DNA of 64,000 nucleotides from Porites lobata (GCA_942486035.1 CALNXK010000032.1:1418501-1482500), one strand, 5' to 3'. Positions 10,470 to 21,780 are shown, numbered from the stretch's first letter. Numbers and translations are program-made. The notes: generated from the sequence alone by a model not told the origin.

Positions 10470-12020
10470 GATGCTTAATATGTGGAAAATGATTGGAAAT
10501 GTGGGCTTATTAATCCTATCTTGAAGAAACCTGGATTGGATTTGCTGTACAAAAATTACAGACCAGTTAGTAACTTACAATACGTATCCAAGTTGACTGA
10601 AAAAGCCGTTTTTAATCAAGTTTACGATCACATGGTTTCAAATGCTATTTTTCCTGCGCTTCAATCTTCTTACAGGCAATTCCATAGCACTGAAACTGCA
10701 CTTATCAAGGTGATGAACGATATTTTGTTAAAGATGAACTCTCAACATGTCACTATGTTAATTTTATTGGATCTCAGTGCTGCCTTTGACACTGTTGATC
10801 ATCGAATAGTTTTAGAGGCTATCTGACGAGGTTGGCATACGTGGGACTGCTCTGAATTGGTTTAGATCGTACTTGTCTGATAGAAGTCAGCGCGTTTCTG
10901 TACATGGAGTTGTTTCTCATCCTTTTGACTTGAGCTGCGGGTACCCCAAGGCTCATGTTCAGGGCCTTTGCTATTCATAATATATGCGTCCAAGCTGTTT
11001 AAGATCGTGGAACATTATCTTCCCGATGCTCACTGTTTTGCTGATGATACGCAGCTGTATCTGAGTTTTAAACCACTCGGCAACACTGCTCAAGCTGATG
11101 CTATACAAGCTATGGAAAAGTGCTTTGACGCGGTAAGGAAATGGATGATTGAAGATCGGTTCATGATCAATGATGATAAAACGGAGTTTTTGTTAGTCGG
11201 CACACGACAACAGCTTGATAAATTAGATTCATGTTCCATAACTGTGGGCAATAATCGTATCAGTCCAAGCCCATGTGTTAGAAACCTTGGATCTTGGTTT
11301 GACAGCAACTTAAGCATGACTGATCATATAAACAAGGCTTGTAATGCGGCATTTTATCATTACATAACTTGAGACGTATTAAGAAATACCTGTCGAGAGA
11401 TTCTTTAATTACTTTGGTTCATGCTTTTATAACCAGCCGTCTTGACTATTGTAATGGTTTATTGTTTGGCTTACCAAAGGCGCAGATCGCTAAATTACAG
11501 CATGTACAAAATGCAGCAGCAAGACTTATTCCTGGCATTGGAAAGTTTTCTCACATTACACCGGCGCTTTATGAGCTGCACTGGCTGCCGGTTTCTTTGC
11601 GTATTGACTCTAAAGATTTTACTTTTGACTTTCAAATGTATTAATGGCCTAGCGGCAACTTATCTTAGCGATCTTATTAGTATAAAATCGAATTCATTAT
11701 ATAATCTTAGGTCTACTGGTAAGCTCTTATTGGACCATCCAAAGGGAAAGATGCTTACAACACTGGGAGCAAGATCATTCTCAGCAGCAGCGCCGAAACT
11801 CTGGAATGAGCTACCTGTGGAGCTTCATCAAGCAAAATCACTTGACAGTTTTAAATTTCGACTTAAAACCTATCTTTTTAAGAAGTATTTTTATAGTTTG
11901 TAACTTAGTTCATTTTATTCTCACGGTAATGTATTTTCGTTTTCTTTTAAACATATGATTGTAAAGCGCTATTGATCAGCACATGTAAATATGCGCTATA
12001 TAAATTGGTAAATTATTATT
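10470..12020 (+). mobile_element. L2/CR1-like non-LTR retrotransposon, 5' truncated
   Basis: The insertion begins inside RT and ends with an L2-type 3' tail: TGTAAAGCGCTATTGATC, then GCGCTATATAAATT and short ATT repeats (about 11965-12015). This stem-loop tail with a microsatellite end is typical of L2-like LINEs. It sits inside an older inverted-repeat element. Confidence 0.8.
10482..11903 (+). pseudogene. L2/CR1-like reverse transcriptase, broken in four frames
   Basis: RT runs through 10482-10826, 10968-11372, 11369-11644 and 11442-11903 in shifting frames. Motifs include KNYRPVSNLQYVSKLTEK (block 1), HSTETALIKVMNDIL, LLDLSAAFDTVDH (motif A), CFADDTQLYLSF (catalytic FADD) and the C-terminal LQHVQNAAARLI and LHWLPVSLRI. 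The catalytic Asp residues are intact, but frameshifts near 10826-10965, 11372 and 11600 make it non-functional. Confidence 0.85.
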
Positions 12021-12671
12021 ACTATTAAATTATTAAAATACAGCAGGCAATGCAAGACCAAGCCATCCAGGACGGTAGAGTTTATCCCGGTAACCGGGCT
12101 GAAGTGATCAAATGACAAAAATTTCAGCCCGCTTACCAACAACCTGGTTGGAAAAACCAAGATCTCAGGAAACAAGCCAGACCGCCCTCTCATAAGAACA
12201 CATCCAAAATGTCACAAAGCAATTAGAGGTAAGGCGAGATCTTGGAAACTGGGCCATCCTGGTCAACTGGCTCATGTGAAGAGGCACTTAGCCAACAAAG
12301 ATTGTACACAACACAGCCGTAGTAGGGGACAACTCTTCAAGTTAAGTACAAGAAGCTTAACATGGCAGCTTTAAAGTGCAATAAGGTGATTTTGAAAGAA
12401 AGAGGCCAAATTTTCCTCTTAACAACTAATGCAAGAGTCCTGAGATAGTCCCAAGACATATCAACGAAAGCAGTATATTTATATCCCATAGAAGGTAATA
12501 TATTTAGCAATTGCAATTGACACTGCCTTAATGGAAACAAAATCTTGAAGTGGAAGCATGACATGCATAAAACGGTTTACTTTGCATTGATGCTCTTAGG
12601 GACACCACAACAAGAATGAAGTTAATGCAAATCAACAACAAATTAAGGAAGAACCACTTTCAATGTGTTAC

Positions 12672-12738
12672 CTGATATCACCTGATGTGACAGGAATCTC
12701 TTGCAGTGATGGTCTTTTTGGAAGTCCTAAGATAATGC
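12672..12738 (-). CDS. PLEKHM2: PLEKHM2-like gene, exon 10 (linker)
   Basis: On the minus strand a strong acceptor (TTTTGTCACTCTTACAG) precedes this 67-nt exon, which ends before GTAACA. Only one frame is open; it encodes 21 residues (IILGLPKRPSLQEIPVTSGD plus I). The exon begins with two bases that complete the single base left by exon 9 and ends with two bases, so another exon must follow to the left. I found none within the window, where LINEs and a Penelope-like element occupy the sequence. Confidence 0.65.
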
Positions 12739-13245
12739 CTGTAAGAGTGACAAAACAGGAATAAGGAAAGAACTGATCCTCCAAGGAATGAGCAGGAATT
12801 CCCATTTGTCTATAATGACAAAGACATAACTAATGACATGAATCTTCTAGCACAGCAGCTTAATTACCTCTTCCCTGTAAACCTACCTTCTGCATACTGC
12901 AAAACTAGAATAACTCCTACTATAGATAACATTTCAAATCAAGACAAATAACTTCTCAAAAACTTATGTAAAGGCGATGTACAAACGGCATATGGCCCTC
13001 TCAATTACACACCAGGGCACGAAAATTAGCCGATAAAGAATTCCACTAATGTGGTATGGCAAATACGCAAAATGTCGCTGTCATAGAAAGCTGGTAATGT
13101 TTCAGTCCTCTTTAAGAAGGGCAAAAGAAGCGACTGGAAATAATAGACTTTAAAACTAAATCAACAACAACAAACAGTTTTACAAAGAATCTGGGACATA
13201 GAAAAGGACTAACTTTGAATCCTTATTACTGTATCTAACAGAAAT
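12739..13245. other. Intronic, no feature recognised
   Basis: Intron between exons 9 and 10 of the minus-strand gene. AT-rich, with no repeat or reading frame that I can assign. Confidence 0.4.
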
Positions 13246-13378
13246 TTAACCTGAGATCAGGCCCAATTTTAACGGTTGTCATACATTCTCTCTAACGGCT
13301 CTGTTTTCGTTTCGCCTTGCCCGCCGGAATGTTATTACAAAGCGAAACGAATATTGAGCCTGCATGATCTCAGGTTAA
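13246..13378. mobile_element. TTAA-flanked MITE (133 bp, piggyBac-type)
   Basis: The sequence starts TTAACCTGAGATCAGGC and ends GCCTGCATGATCTCAGGTTAA (as two halves GCCTGCATGATCTC and AGGTTAA). The inverted repeats are about 14-17 bp and the outer TTAA fits the target duplication of piggyBac-type elements. The GC-richer core contains no coding frame. Confidence 0.65.
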
Positions 13379-13589
13379 CAGAAGGAATGATAAAGGAAAG
13401 TGATTGGAACTATCTTAATTAACTTTCGTAACGCATTTCATTCCATCAACAGTTAATCTTAGGCTGTGAGATAATGATGCAGGCAGGTGGGAGTTATTTT
13501 GAATGAAAACCATTTGCAAGTTGTAAATATGTAGCCACCGAAGCAAACGTTTGCCAGTTTACGGGCCAGCCTTTTGGACATTGCAAGAT

Positions 13590-14460
13590 CATATTTCAGT
13601 TTCTCACTGGCTGCCTACTCGAAGCAAGTGGCTTTGTTCTAACAAGCTTTCACTAAATATAAAAAAATCAAGTTTTGTTATCTTCCATCCTCCACAAAAG
13701 AGATTTCCTGTGATTTCCAGTTAATCTTAGAAAACAAGTGCTTAAATCAGGAAAAGTGTATAAAATATCTTGGTGTCTTCATTGACTCAAGTTTGTCATG
13801 GAAATCTCAGATTAACCAAAATAAAGAGAAGTGTTGGAATATTATCCAAGATTCGCTACTATGTTGATATTAATGTACTGTCTAACCTCTACTATGCTTT
13901 AATTTATCCTTTCTTGACTTATGAAATAATTGCACGGGGCAACACTTATTCAACAACTCTCCAACCTTTCTTTATTACACAGAAAAAAGCTATTCGCCTC
14001 ATGACATTTACAAGTTTTCATGAAAACTCGAGTCCTATATTTAGAAAATTGAACATAATCAAGCTGGATGATTTGATGTTATATCATATTGCAGTTTTCA
14101 TGTACATATTCAACAATTTCTTATTACCTTCTGGTTTTGATGCACTTTTTTCTAACGTAAGTGAGATCCATCATTACAAACACGATCTGCAGCTAAACAG
14201 TCATAATACCTTCCCAAAGCTAGAACTAATTATGGAAAATTTAATATTAGAGTTCAAGGACCAAAGATCTGGAACTCAATTGATGATAAGATTAAAGCTG
14301 TTTAAAACAACAACATCTTTCGCTGTACTAATATTGCCAATTATCTTGTACTTCGTAACCTCCATCCTACTTTTTCGCGCTTGTATATGTGTATATCTGT
14401 GTGTTTGTGTGTATACAGTCTGATATGCTGCCATATTGTACCCCGCACAATAAACTTATT
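13590..14460 (+). pseudogene. Jockey-like LINE fragment, RT C-terminus
   Basis: The translation KLSLNIKKSSFVIFHPP (about 13648) and then a frame at 13770-14423 with KIKRSVGILSKIRYYVDINV, LYYALIYPFLTYE and FITQKKAIRLMTF are the thumb and C-terminal part of a Jockey-like RT. The catalytic palm is missing, so the copy is strongly 5' truncated. The copy ends near an AATAAA at about 14449. Frameshifts occur near 13765 and after 14200. Confidence 0.75.
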
Positions 14461-14687
14461 TAAATTATCTTACTGAATCTGGCTTCTTGGCATTTTTTGA
14501 CCTATTAGTTATTACAGGAAGTCAGTACCCCTTTTAGTTAACTGATTAATTTAACAACTTGTAAATAACTATAGTATTCTGCTTTGGGTACAATAAATTG
14601 TTGTTGTTTGTTAAAAAGAGTACATTATTGTTTGCCTATTTTGTTAGGTGTCTTAAAACGAATGACTGGTGAAGTTGGGTATCATAC

Positions 14688-15011
14688 CGTCATAACTAGC
14701 TGATTTATCACTGTATTTTGATACTTCTTTAGTATTCAGGTCAGCAATACTTTTCTTGAGGTGATCATCTGTGTACATGTTAGTTTGGTGGCTGCTGTTC
14801 TTGCTCTCCTCCCGGTCTTCCATATTTTCACAAAGCTGAAGCGCAGCAGCACAGTTGAGTGACATACCACCAGGGAGATTCACACTTGATTCAAAGTCTC
14901 TACAAAACTGATCCAAAGAGTCTGTTGACTGTAAACTACCGTTTAAGCTACTACAGCTCTCTTGGGGATGGAGTGATGCTTTGTGATACCCATACAAATG
15001 TAGCGAGCCTG
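14688..15011 (-). CDS. PLEKHM2: PLEKHM2-like gene, exon 9 (linker)
   Basis: A T/C-rich acceptor ending CAGCAG precedes the exon, which ends at G|GTATGA. It begins with two bases that complete the one base left by exon 8 and ends with one base that joins exon 10. The 107 full codons encode a polar linker (QESCSSLNGSLQSTDSLDQF, CENMEDREESKNSSHQ). The frame stays open past the donor to a stop at 14653, but the donor is good and the next exon matches phase, so I end the exon here. The doubled CAG is a NAGNAG acceptor that could add or drop one residue. Confidence 0.7.
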
Positions 15012-15559
15012 CTGGAATGAAAGAGGTAAAGTATATAGGTAATTATACTGAACCACTGAAAGGGAGTACTCATTTATGCAAAAAAATATTGCACTGTCTT
15101 GTACATGTAATGGCCTACTGACTGCCTCCCATACTTCATAATACACTCTCAGGCTTTTCAAGACGACAGGGACAGGAATAGTTTTATCAATTCAGATCCC
15201 ACACATGTGTATTTCATGTTTATGTTGTGGTTCAGCTTCATCCTTGGTTTAACTCTTATTTCCCATTGTTTCAAACTCATTATCATACACTACCATACCC
15301 AGAGCCAAAGGAAAATAAAAATAATACCAAAGACAAAATTAAACCACAACACACATATCTGACTGGACTTGCAAAAACATGGCTATAGAAATATCTCTCA
15401 GATACCTTCTGACTGAGTCTAATGTAGTGATCGAAGCATTTTTTCGGTTACTTTTGTATCAAATATTTACTGAATAGTCTGCAGTAGATACACTTTGATG
15501 CGTTTCTCACTGGCTATTAACCTAACTCCCCCCTGGCCTCATAACTTCCCATAATTCTC

Positions 15560-16488
15560 TGTTACTACAGCAGTGCTGTAGTAAGGAGTTTTCAGTATTT
15601 ATGGTCAGCGGTTTTTACCATTTTTGCTTAGGACTCGTGCTAGTTGCCGTCATACAGTGAAACCTGTATTAAGCGGACACCGTATTAAGCGGACACCCTC
15701 TATTAAGCGGACAGTAGCCGAAGTCCCCAAATTTATTTCCCATATTTACTTTAAATGAAACCTTTATTAAGCGGACACCTCTATTAAGCGGACGTGGACA
15801 CCTAAAAAGTGCCTGAAATGGTCATTTCTATTGTTGCCAACCTGTATTAAACGGACACTTGTAACTAAATTCTACCACCCAACATGCCAGACACCGAAGA
15901 TGCGAAAGATTGCCCCCACAAATTTTAATATTTTTACTTTATACAACGTGATTCGACGAACTTATTTGATTAGTTTCACAGTACAGTGTTGTTTTCTATT
16001 TCGTTTTGTTTGTATAGAGCTTGTTTCACTCATCTGAGTTCTTCAAATTTGAGTTGCAATCTATGTTTATGGTACTATCATGTCCTCTTTAATAAAGAAA
16101 TTAATGCAAACGTATATCGTCATAGTCTCTGGGAGTATTCTAAACGTTTCCACTGTTCATTTGAATGGCATTTGACACCTCATATGACGTTATCTATTGA
16201 AACCTGTATTAGGCGGACACCCTGTATTAAGCGGACACTACAGCATTCCCTGAGGGTGTCCGGTTAATACAGGTTTCACTATCTTCTTGTTTATCACATG
16301 TGTGATTTAGGTTTACAATCCATGTAATCCTTCGCTCATCTGTATCGTGTAAGGAAGACTAAGTTGTTATCTGAAGAACTGAAGAGTTAAAGATTATCTG
16401 GAGATAAAGAAAAGACCTGAGGATTAAAGTTTTTCCTTTTTCTTGTGAATAACAACGAAACTCCTTCGGATGCCAAGTACGACTTTCA
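15560..16488 (+). repeat. 5' LTR of the BEL/Pao element, interrupted
   Basis: It begins TGTTACTACAGCAGTGCTGT and ends near CAAGTACGACTTTCA. The matching 3' LTR has the same order of words (CAGTATTTATGGTCAGCGG, GGTTTACAATCCATGTAATC, GAAGAACTGAAGAGTTAAAG). Removing the inserted MITE (15655-16279) leaves about 303 bp, close to the 298 bp of the 3' LTR. Confidence 0.85.
15655..16279. mobile_element. pogo/Tigger-like MITE inside the 5' LTR (625 bp)
   Basis: The element runs from CAGTGAAACCTGTATTAAGC to the complementary end TTAATACAGGTTTCAC, with TA on each side (15653-15654 and 16280-16281). The terminal motif TATTAAGCGGAC is repeated at least six times near the ends (about 15668, 15685, 15705, 15766, 15781, 16225, with variants at 15845 and 16206). 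It encodes no transposase. Because the 3' LTR lacks it, the MITE arrived after the BEL element. Confidence 0.8.
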
Positions 16489-16678
16489 ACGCCAGCCACA
16501 ATAACAACCTTAATTGTCCTTGGTGAAGCTTTGAACCACCGTGAAATCATCGCTGTCACCACAAGAAGTTCATAACGAAAGCCGGACGACCTGCGGAGGA
16601 TTTGAATGGATACCAAGTGGTGTAAACGTTTGTAGAAAGTTAGTTCTGATTGCCTTTGGTTTGGATTCAGTACTCATT

Positions 16679-17821
16679 ATGTCTCGAGAGTTGAGTGATG
16701 TTCCTGAGGCTTCATGGCCCGATGTTTGTGGTGAGGTGATAATTTCCGCTTCAAATAATTGTTTGGATGATGTTTGCGAGAGGCCTTCGCCTTTAGTTGT
16801 TGATCTATCGGAGAATGCCGAAAACAAAGGATTTTTCCATGTGGAAAATGAACAGCATTCGTCAGAAGTTCGTATCAGGAAGCTAACTGAAAAGGGTCAA
16901 TCCTACCAAAACGATATAAAGTTGAACTCTTTCAAAAATAAAATGTCAAGTTTTAAGGGAACACTGAAAAAGACACTGTTGCTTCGGGGACATTATAACG
17001 AATTATCAAAGTGGAAGCAAGAGCTTAGTAAGGCACAGGTTCTGGGGAATGAATTTGTGGATGCATATAATGACATTTTAGAAACAGTTCCAGACAATGA
17101 GTTAGCGAAGGTCAGGAACATCTGGGAGCAAGTTTGTGGTGAGTGGTCTGATTTTGAAAGGGATGTGAGGGATGAGATAAAGTATTTAGAACAAACGGTT
17201 TTGGAGTCTAATCCTGTCATTTCTAAGAGAAGTAAAACAACCAAAAGTGTCAAGTTAAAATCAAGTTCAGACAGTGTACTTTCAACTAAAGTAGATAAAT
17301 ATAAGCTTCTACAGGAAGAAGCTGCTTTGAAGGTGAAGCTAGCCTATGTGGAACAAGAAAAGGCCCTAGAACTAGAAAGGTAAAAACAGGAGCAAAAACT
17401 GGAAGAATTCAAACTTAAGAGGGAACTTGAACTTAGTAGAGCCAAGTTAAGTGTATGCAAAGAGATTGATAATGAGCAAACAACCTCCCTTGAAGAAAAT
17501 CTAGTCAGTCTCCCTAGTGAGAGTAAAGGCGAAGAAGTGAAAAGATTCTTGCAATCTCTAACCGTAACTACCCATGCAAATGAAACTGATACATCAGTTC
17601 AGTCCCAAGTACAAGTGGCCCAAACACCTGTTTTGACAACAACATCCACACCAAAGACTACAACATGTGGTTTGCAGGCTTCTGCTCCATCATTCTCACC
17701 GAGAGCCATAACACAGTCAGTATTTACCGTTCGTCATTTTGAACCTGAACTTGGTCTTACCATTCAAACAGAAGCAGCTTGTACACAAGCTTTCTCGTCG
17801 GCAAAAACTGTTCTGTTGTAA
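16679..17821 (+). pseudogene. BEL/Pao Gag, N-terminal part
   Basis: The frame starts at the Met of MSRELSDVPEASWPD and runs to an in-frame TAA at 17381, then resumes in the same element after the stop. It encodes a charged helical protein with coiled-coil character (LLQEEAALKVKLAYVEQEKA) followed by a Thr/Ser/Pro-rich stretch. The pattern of coiled coil followed by a DUF1759-like domain is usual for BEL/Pao Gag. The stop and later frameshifts make it non-functional. Confidence 0.7.
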
Positions 17822-18055
17822 CAAAAACTCCATAAGCGGTTCATCAATTATGTCAACATTCATAAATTACCCTTGAAGTTACCAGTTTGTTCATCCTCAA
17901 GGTCAAGTTAACTCCTTCTGTGAAGGGTGGGAAATAGTTGCTTCATCATTAGAAAGGTGTATGGACAAGTTAACAGAAGCTAACTTAGAACAAAAGTACT
18001 GTGAGCAAAGAACTGTTTGCTTCTGGACAACTTCCAAAACTGACCATTTCCGTAT

Positions 18056-19274
18056 TTGAAGGTGACCCCCTGCAATATCCTGTGTGGGAGTGCCTTTAAT
18101 GCTCTAGCTGACTCTAGACCACTGGCAGCAGACATCAAGTTGAATGTTGAATCAGTATGTTACTGGAAAGCCAAAGCAAGTTCTGGACCGTTATCTTCTG
18201 ATTGGGACAGAAGATGCTTATCAGAAAGCCAGGTCTGTATTGCAGGAAAGGTGTGGAAACTGTAATGTTGTGAGTACGGAATTTGTTAACAAGTTAGAGA
18301 AGTGGCCTAAGATAGGACCCAAGGATGCCAGTGCCTTAGGGGAGTTCTCAGATATGTTAGACAAGGTATTGGCAGCAAAGAACACCATTCCAGGTCTTTC
18401 TGTACTGGACCATGCAAAGGAGAATGTAAAGTTACTATCCAAGTTACGCTACTATCTTGAAACCAAGTGGAGAGATGCAATTAAACAATGGAGACATACC
18501 CATGGTGAAGCCAGTTACCCTACCTTTCTTAAAAAGTTTGCGGATTTCATCAGAGAAGCGGCAGAGAAGGCAAACATCCCAGACTTAGAAGGCCTTGCTG
18601 CATCGAGTAGTCCTACATTTAACAGAAATCCGAAGCCAAAACCAGATAATGAGAAGGGTAGTTCTCTTTCCACATCAGCTAAGAGTGGGGGTAACGGTAA
18701 ATCAGGCCCCACCGATTCTAGTAAATCAAAGGACCCTGGTCCAAATGGTTTGACGAAGTGTCTGTTTTGTGGTGCAAAGCACAAGATAGATGACTGCGCT
18801 GATTTCTGTAGAAAGCCTCTCAGTGAAAGGAGAGACTTTTTCTTCCGCAAACGTTTGTGTAAAGGTTGTGCACCCAGTAAGAATCATCAGGTAGCCAACT
18901 GCAAGGAGAGGTTGAAATGCAAAATTAAAACAAGCCAAGGAACACATCCCACATGCCTTCACAAGGAACTAACACAAGAAAATGCTGCCATCTCAAATTG
19001 TATGAGTGTATGTCTAATTCCTGAACAAAGCGGTGGATTTTATCGCACCATGATAGTACCAGTGTGGGTTAGGCCAGTGGGAGAGGCAGAGAAGGAAGTC
19101 TTGCAGTATGCAGTCCTCGACGATCATTCAAATGTCAGTTTTGTGTGTGAGACTCTTTATGAACGGTTCAACCTGCAAGGCCCATCAACTGAGCTTCTGT
19201 TGACAACAATGCAGCAGCAAAATGCCCGTGTTAAAACTAAAAAGATATCTAGGCTAGAGATTTTCGTTTCATGA
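18056..19274 (+). pseudogene. BEL/Pao Gag C-terminus, zinc fingers and protease
   Basis: After frameshifts near 18060-18150 the frame 18144-19274 stays open. It contains the DUF1759-like part (EFVNKLEKWPKIGPKDASAL), then zinc knuckles (CLFCGAKHKIDDC and CKGCAPSKNHQVANC) and the HPTCLH motif, then the aspartic protease region with YAVLDDHSNVSFV, where BEL elements often have LDDxS instead of LDTGS. The frame stops just after the protease; the polymerase is deleted. Confidence 0.8.
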
Positions 19275-19314
19275 TTTTTAAAACTTTTTGCCTTTTAATT
19301 TTACCTATGACATT

Positions 19315-19372
19315 TACCCACACCCACACCCACACCCACAACCCACGACCTCTACCCACTACCCACGACATT
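19315..19372. repeat. CACACC simple repeat at the deletion point
   Basis: A run of CCCACA units (19318-19348) is followed by looser CCCACGAC/CCCACTA units. It sits where the polymerase region of the BEL element is missing, so it may have formed during, or helped cause, the deletion. Confidence 0.6.
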
Positions 19373-19394
19373 TAGCTACACTTATCTTCTTACT

Positions 19395-19872
19395 ATGAAA
19401 CCTAAAAGAGTGCTACCGCCCCCTAGAAAGTTTCAAAGAGCCGATATGTATTGTTGCAGACGTTGGAGAAGAGTTCAGTATCTTGCAAATGAATTCTGGC
19501 TGAGATGGCGGGGAGAGTATCTTCAAAATGTTACAAGTCAAGCAAAAGTGGGTCCAGCCTAAGAGAAACCTTGCTGTTGGTGATATAGTCATCTCTAAGG
19601 AAAGTGAAAGCACGCGCAACAAGTGGCCACTTGGCAAAGTAGTGCAGGTGTACCCAAGTGACGACGGATATGTGAGAAAGGTCAGGTTGCTGATGGCAGA
19701 CAGGAATTTGGATGATGGCGGCAAAAACCAATGCCCACCATCATATTTAGACAGTGTTCCAGGAAGATGTCTTTCACGAGACCAGGGAAGTCCCCATCGA
19801 GGAGACAACAGAGAACAATTGAAAGACGTTGCAAAGGTTTTATTGTCAGTGAACATTGTAGTGAACACTTGA
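19395..19872 (+). pseudogene. BEL/Pao integrase C-terminal fragment
   Basis: The translation RRWRRVQYLANEFWLRWRGE is the conserved segment before the end of BEL/Pao integrase. After a frameshift near 19530 the frame 19528-19872 gives QPKRNLAVGDIVIS and WPLGKVVQVYPSDDGYVRKV, the chromodomain-like C-terminal end. The catalytic DDE core is absent. Confidence 0.8.
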
Positions 19873-20040
19873 TTTTGATTAATTCATTTAACATTTATTC
19901 GCTGTTGCCAATCAGTGACTTGAGCTTTCGAGATTCTCCCGTTTGAGTATCAAACTGATAGTTTGTTGAACGTTTAGCCTTAGGGACTCATGTAGGTTTA
20001 TTGTTTTGTCTTAACTGCATGACATGCAGTTGAGGAGCCA

Positions 20041-20338
20041 TGTTACTACGGCAGTGCTGTAGTAAGGAATGTTCAGTATTTATGGTCAGCGGTTGTTACC
20101 ATTTTTGCTTAGGACTCGTGCTAGTTGCTGCCATGTTCATGTTTATCACATGTTTGATTTAGGTTTACAATCCATGTAATCCTTTTGCTCATCCATATCG
20201 TAAGGCAGACTAAGTTGTTATTTGAAGAACTGAAGAGTTAAAGATTATCTTGAGATACAGAAAAGATCTGAGGATTAAAGTTCTTCATTTTTCTTGTGAA
20301 TAACAACGAAAATCCTCCGGATACCAAGTACGACTTTC
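20041..20338 (+). repeat. 3' LTR of the BEL/Pao element
   Basis: It begins TGTTACTACGGCAGTGCTGT and ends near CAAGTACGACTTTCG. It matches the interrupted 5' LTR throughout, with scattered substitutions and small indels, so the insertion is not very recent. A purine-rich GTTGAGGAG just before it (about 20028-20037) could be the polypurine tract. Confidence 0.85.
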
Positions 20339-21300
20339 GTAGCTATTTGATATTTGATGAGTTTTCCTTCTAATCAACGTTTGGTGAGTTGACATTTATT
20401 GTACTGTAACAACTTGCTTAACTTGCACCAGATGATTGTATCAAGGAAAGACAGAGGAAAGTGAATATACAGCATGAGAATTGACTCAGCTCAGAATTTC
20501 GCGTTTTCATTCATTTACAGCAATAACCAATTTCGCACAAAAAAACAGCCTATATATAGGATGAAAAGGTAGATTCATAATTCTTGGTATAGTTACACTG
20601 AAGCACTCAAAATTGCTCATGCACGTTAAACGTGCCTATGTTTTAAGTAATGCTATAGAAGGCCATAAAATGAAGCTTATATCCATTCAATTGGTTTTAT
20701 TAGGGAGCTCTTTTTGGTCACACTTCTTCGTCGCGGCACAATTAAGACATAAAATTTCCGAGGTTTTCCTTGAGGACATAAACAAGCAATGAAAAATTTT
20801 TCCTTTCTCTAAACTCCGATTGAATTCATTTAAAATGGTGGCGATTTTGCCGACGTCGCATTGAAACTGCACGACACACATTTGCAAAACAGCAAAAATA
20901 ATTTTTTCAAGAGACCAAACTTTAGCTCTTTATGCAGAAAATCATTTTGTTTTTGAAGTTGAAATGATGCCTATAGAAGATATACAGGAACGTAGATCAG
21001 ATGGTGCTTGGAACGTTTCTTTTAGCGCACTTTTGATGCCCGCTTACAAAGTGGCCAAAGTGGCCGGACCAGGGGCCTTCAAAAGGAGCGGTCATTTTCT
21101 AAGATGAAGGATTTTTGACAAAGCTCAGAAGCTGTCAGTTTGTCACAAGTTAGTGAAATGTTACGGCAACTTACAGGACAAACTTCAGCTCACTTCTCTT
21201 CTTCTAAGATAAGAAATACTCATTTACGTCTTTTTCATCCGGACCAAGGACCATATACTGTACTCCAAAAGCCTCAAATATTTTTGCTACTTCCACTTAC
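20339..21300. other. Intronic, no feature recognised
   Basis: Part of the intron between exons 8 and 9 of the minus-strand gene. No repeat or coding frame is supported. Confidence 0.4.
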
Positions 21301-21780
21301 CTTCATACAACAGTAGCTTATTCCACTTGTCATAATGTTCATCTAACCCTGCTATCGCTTTTGTTGTTGGGCTTTCACAGAGACTAGTAACACAGTTGTC
21401 TTTTTCATCTCCCACTTTATGGCTTTTAGTTTTCCTTGTACTGGAATCAAACACGTTGCTCTCATTTCCCAGAACCTGCTCAGTCTGAACGTTAGTATTA
21501 AAAAGCCTTGAAGACTCATGTACTTCAATACTTTCTTTGACTGGCTTCTTGTTTAAATTACTTGTGCAGTCAGTAGTAGATTCATCAAAAGCAACTGTTT
21601 GCTCCTTAGGGTCTCCAATAGGACTCAGACATCTTGTTATTGTAGATGCACTTGACAAACTGCTGCTGCTGAGTGTGCTGAAATTCTCGACCTTTTCAAT
21701 GGAGATATGCATTTCATTTTCTGTGACAAGGGAGGCTGCTTGTGATCCTTCATCAGCAGCATCCGTAGCACATGTATCAT
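21301..21780 (-). CDS. PLEKHM2: PLEKHM2-like gene, exon 8 (Ser/Thr/Glu-rich linker)
   Basis: This is the largest exon (480 nt). The acceptor is TTTTAACGTAG and the donor is a perfect GAAG|GTAAGTGG. It begins with two bases and ends with one, matching exon 7 and exon 9. The 159 full codons encode a low-complexity acidic linker (ENFSTLSSSSLSSASTITRC, TTDCTSNLNKKPVKESIEVH, CESPTTKAIAGLDEHYDKWN). In PLEKHM2 the RUN domain is followed by a long linker of this type that binds kinesin light chain through W-acidic motifs. The DKWNKLL segment has a Trp, but a true W-acidic motif is not evident. Confidence 0.8.

Larger units (their letters stand above)
10229..12287. mobile_element. Inverted-repeat DNA element split by a LINE
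   Basis: The left end (10229-10280, GCCTCTTCACATGAGCC, then CTGGCCAGGTTACCAAGA) and the right end (12225-12287) are inverted copies of each other. The right half keeps internal sequence such as CCCGGTAACCGGGCTGAAG (about 12072-12100). The middle is occupied by an L2-like LINE (10470-12020), so an originally short palindromic element was later interrupted. No transposase is seen. Confidence 0.6.
15560..20338 (+). mobile_element. BEL/Pao-type LTR retrotransposon, internally deleted, two LTRs
   Basis: The two LTRs are about 300 bp and share most positions (5' LTR 15560-16488 with a 625-bp MITE inserted; 3' LTR 20041-20338). Between them lie a Gag, a BEL-type protease region and then directly the C-terminal end of integrase. 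RT, RNase H and the integrase core are missing, so the element is non-autonomous. It lies inside the intron between exons 8 and 9 of the minus-strand gene. Confidence 0.85.

Noticed and set aside
14653..14687. Exon 9 read through to a stop at 14653 as a terminal exon
   Set aside because: A plausible donor (G|GTATGA) lies before it and the phase-matched exon at 12672-12738 follows; the RUN family also needs C-terminal domains.
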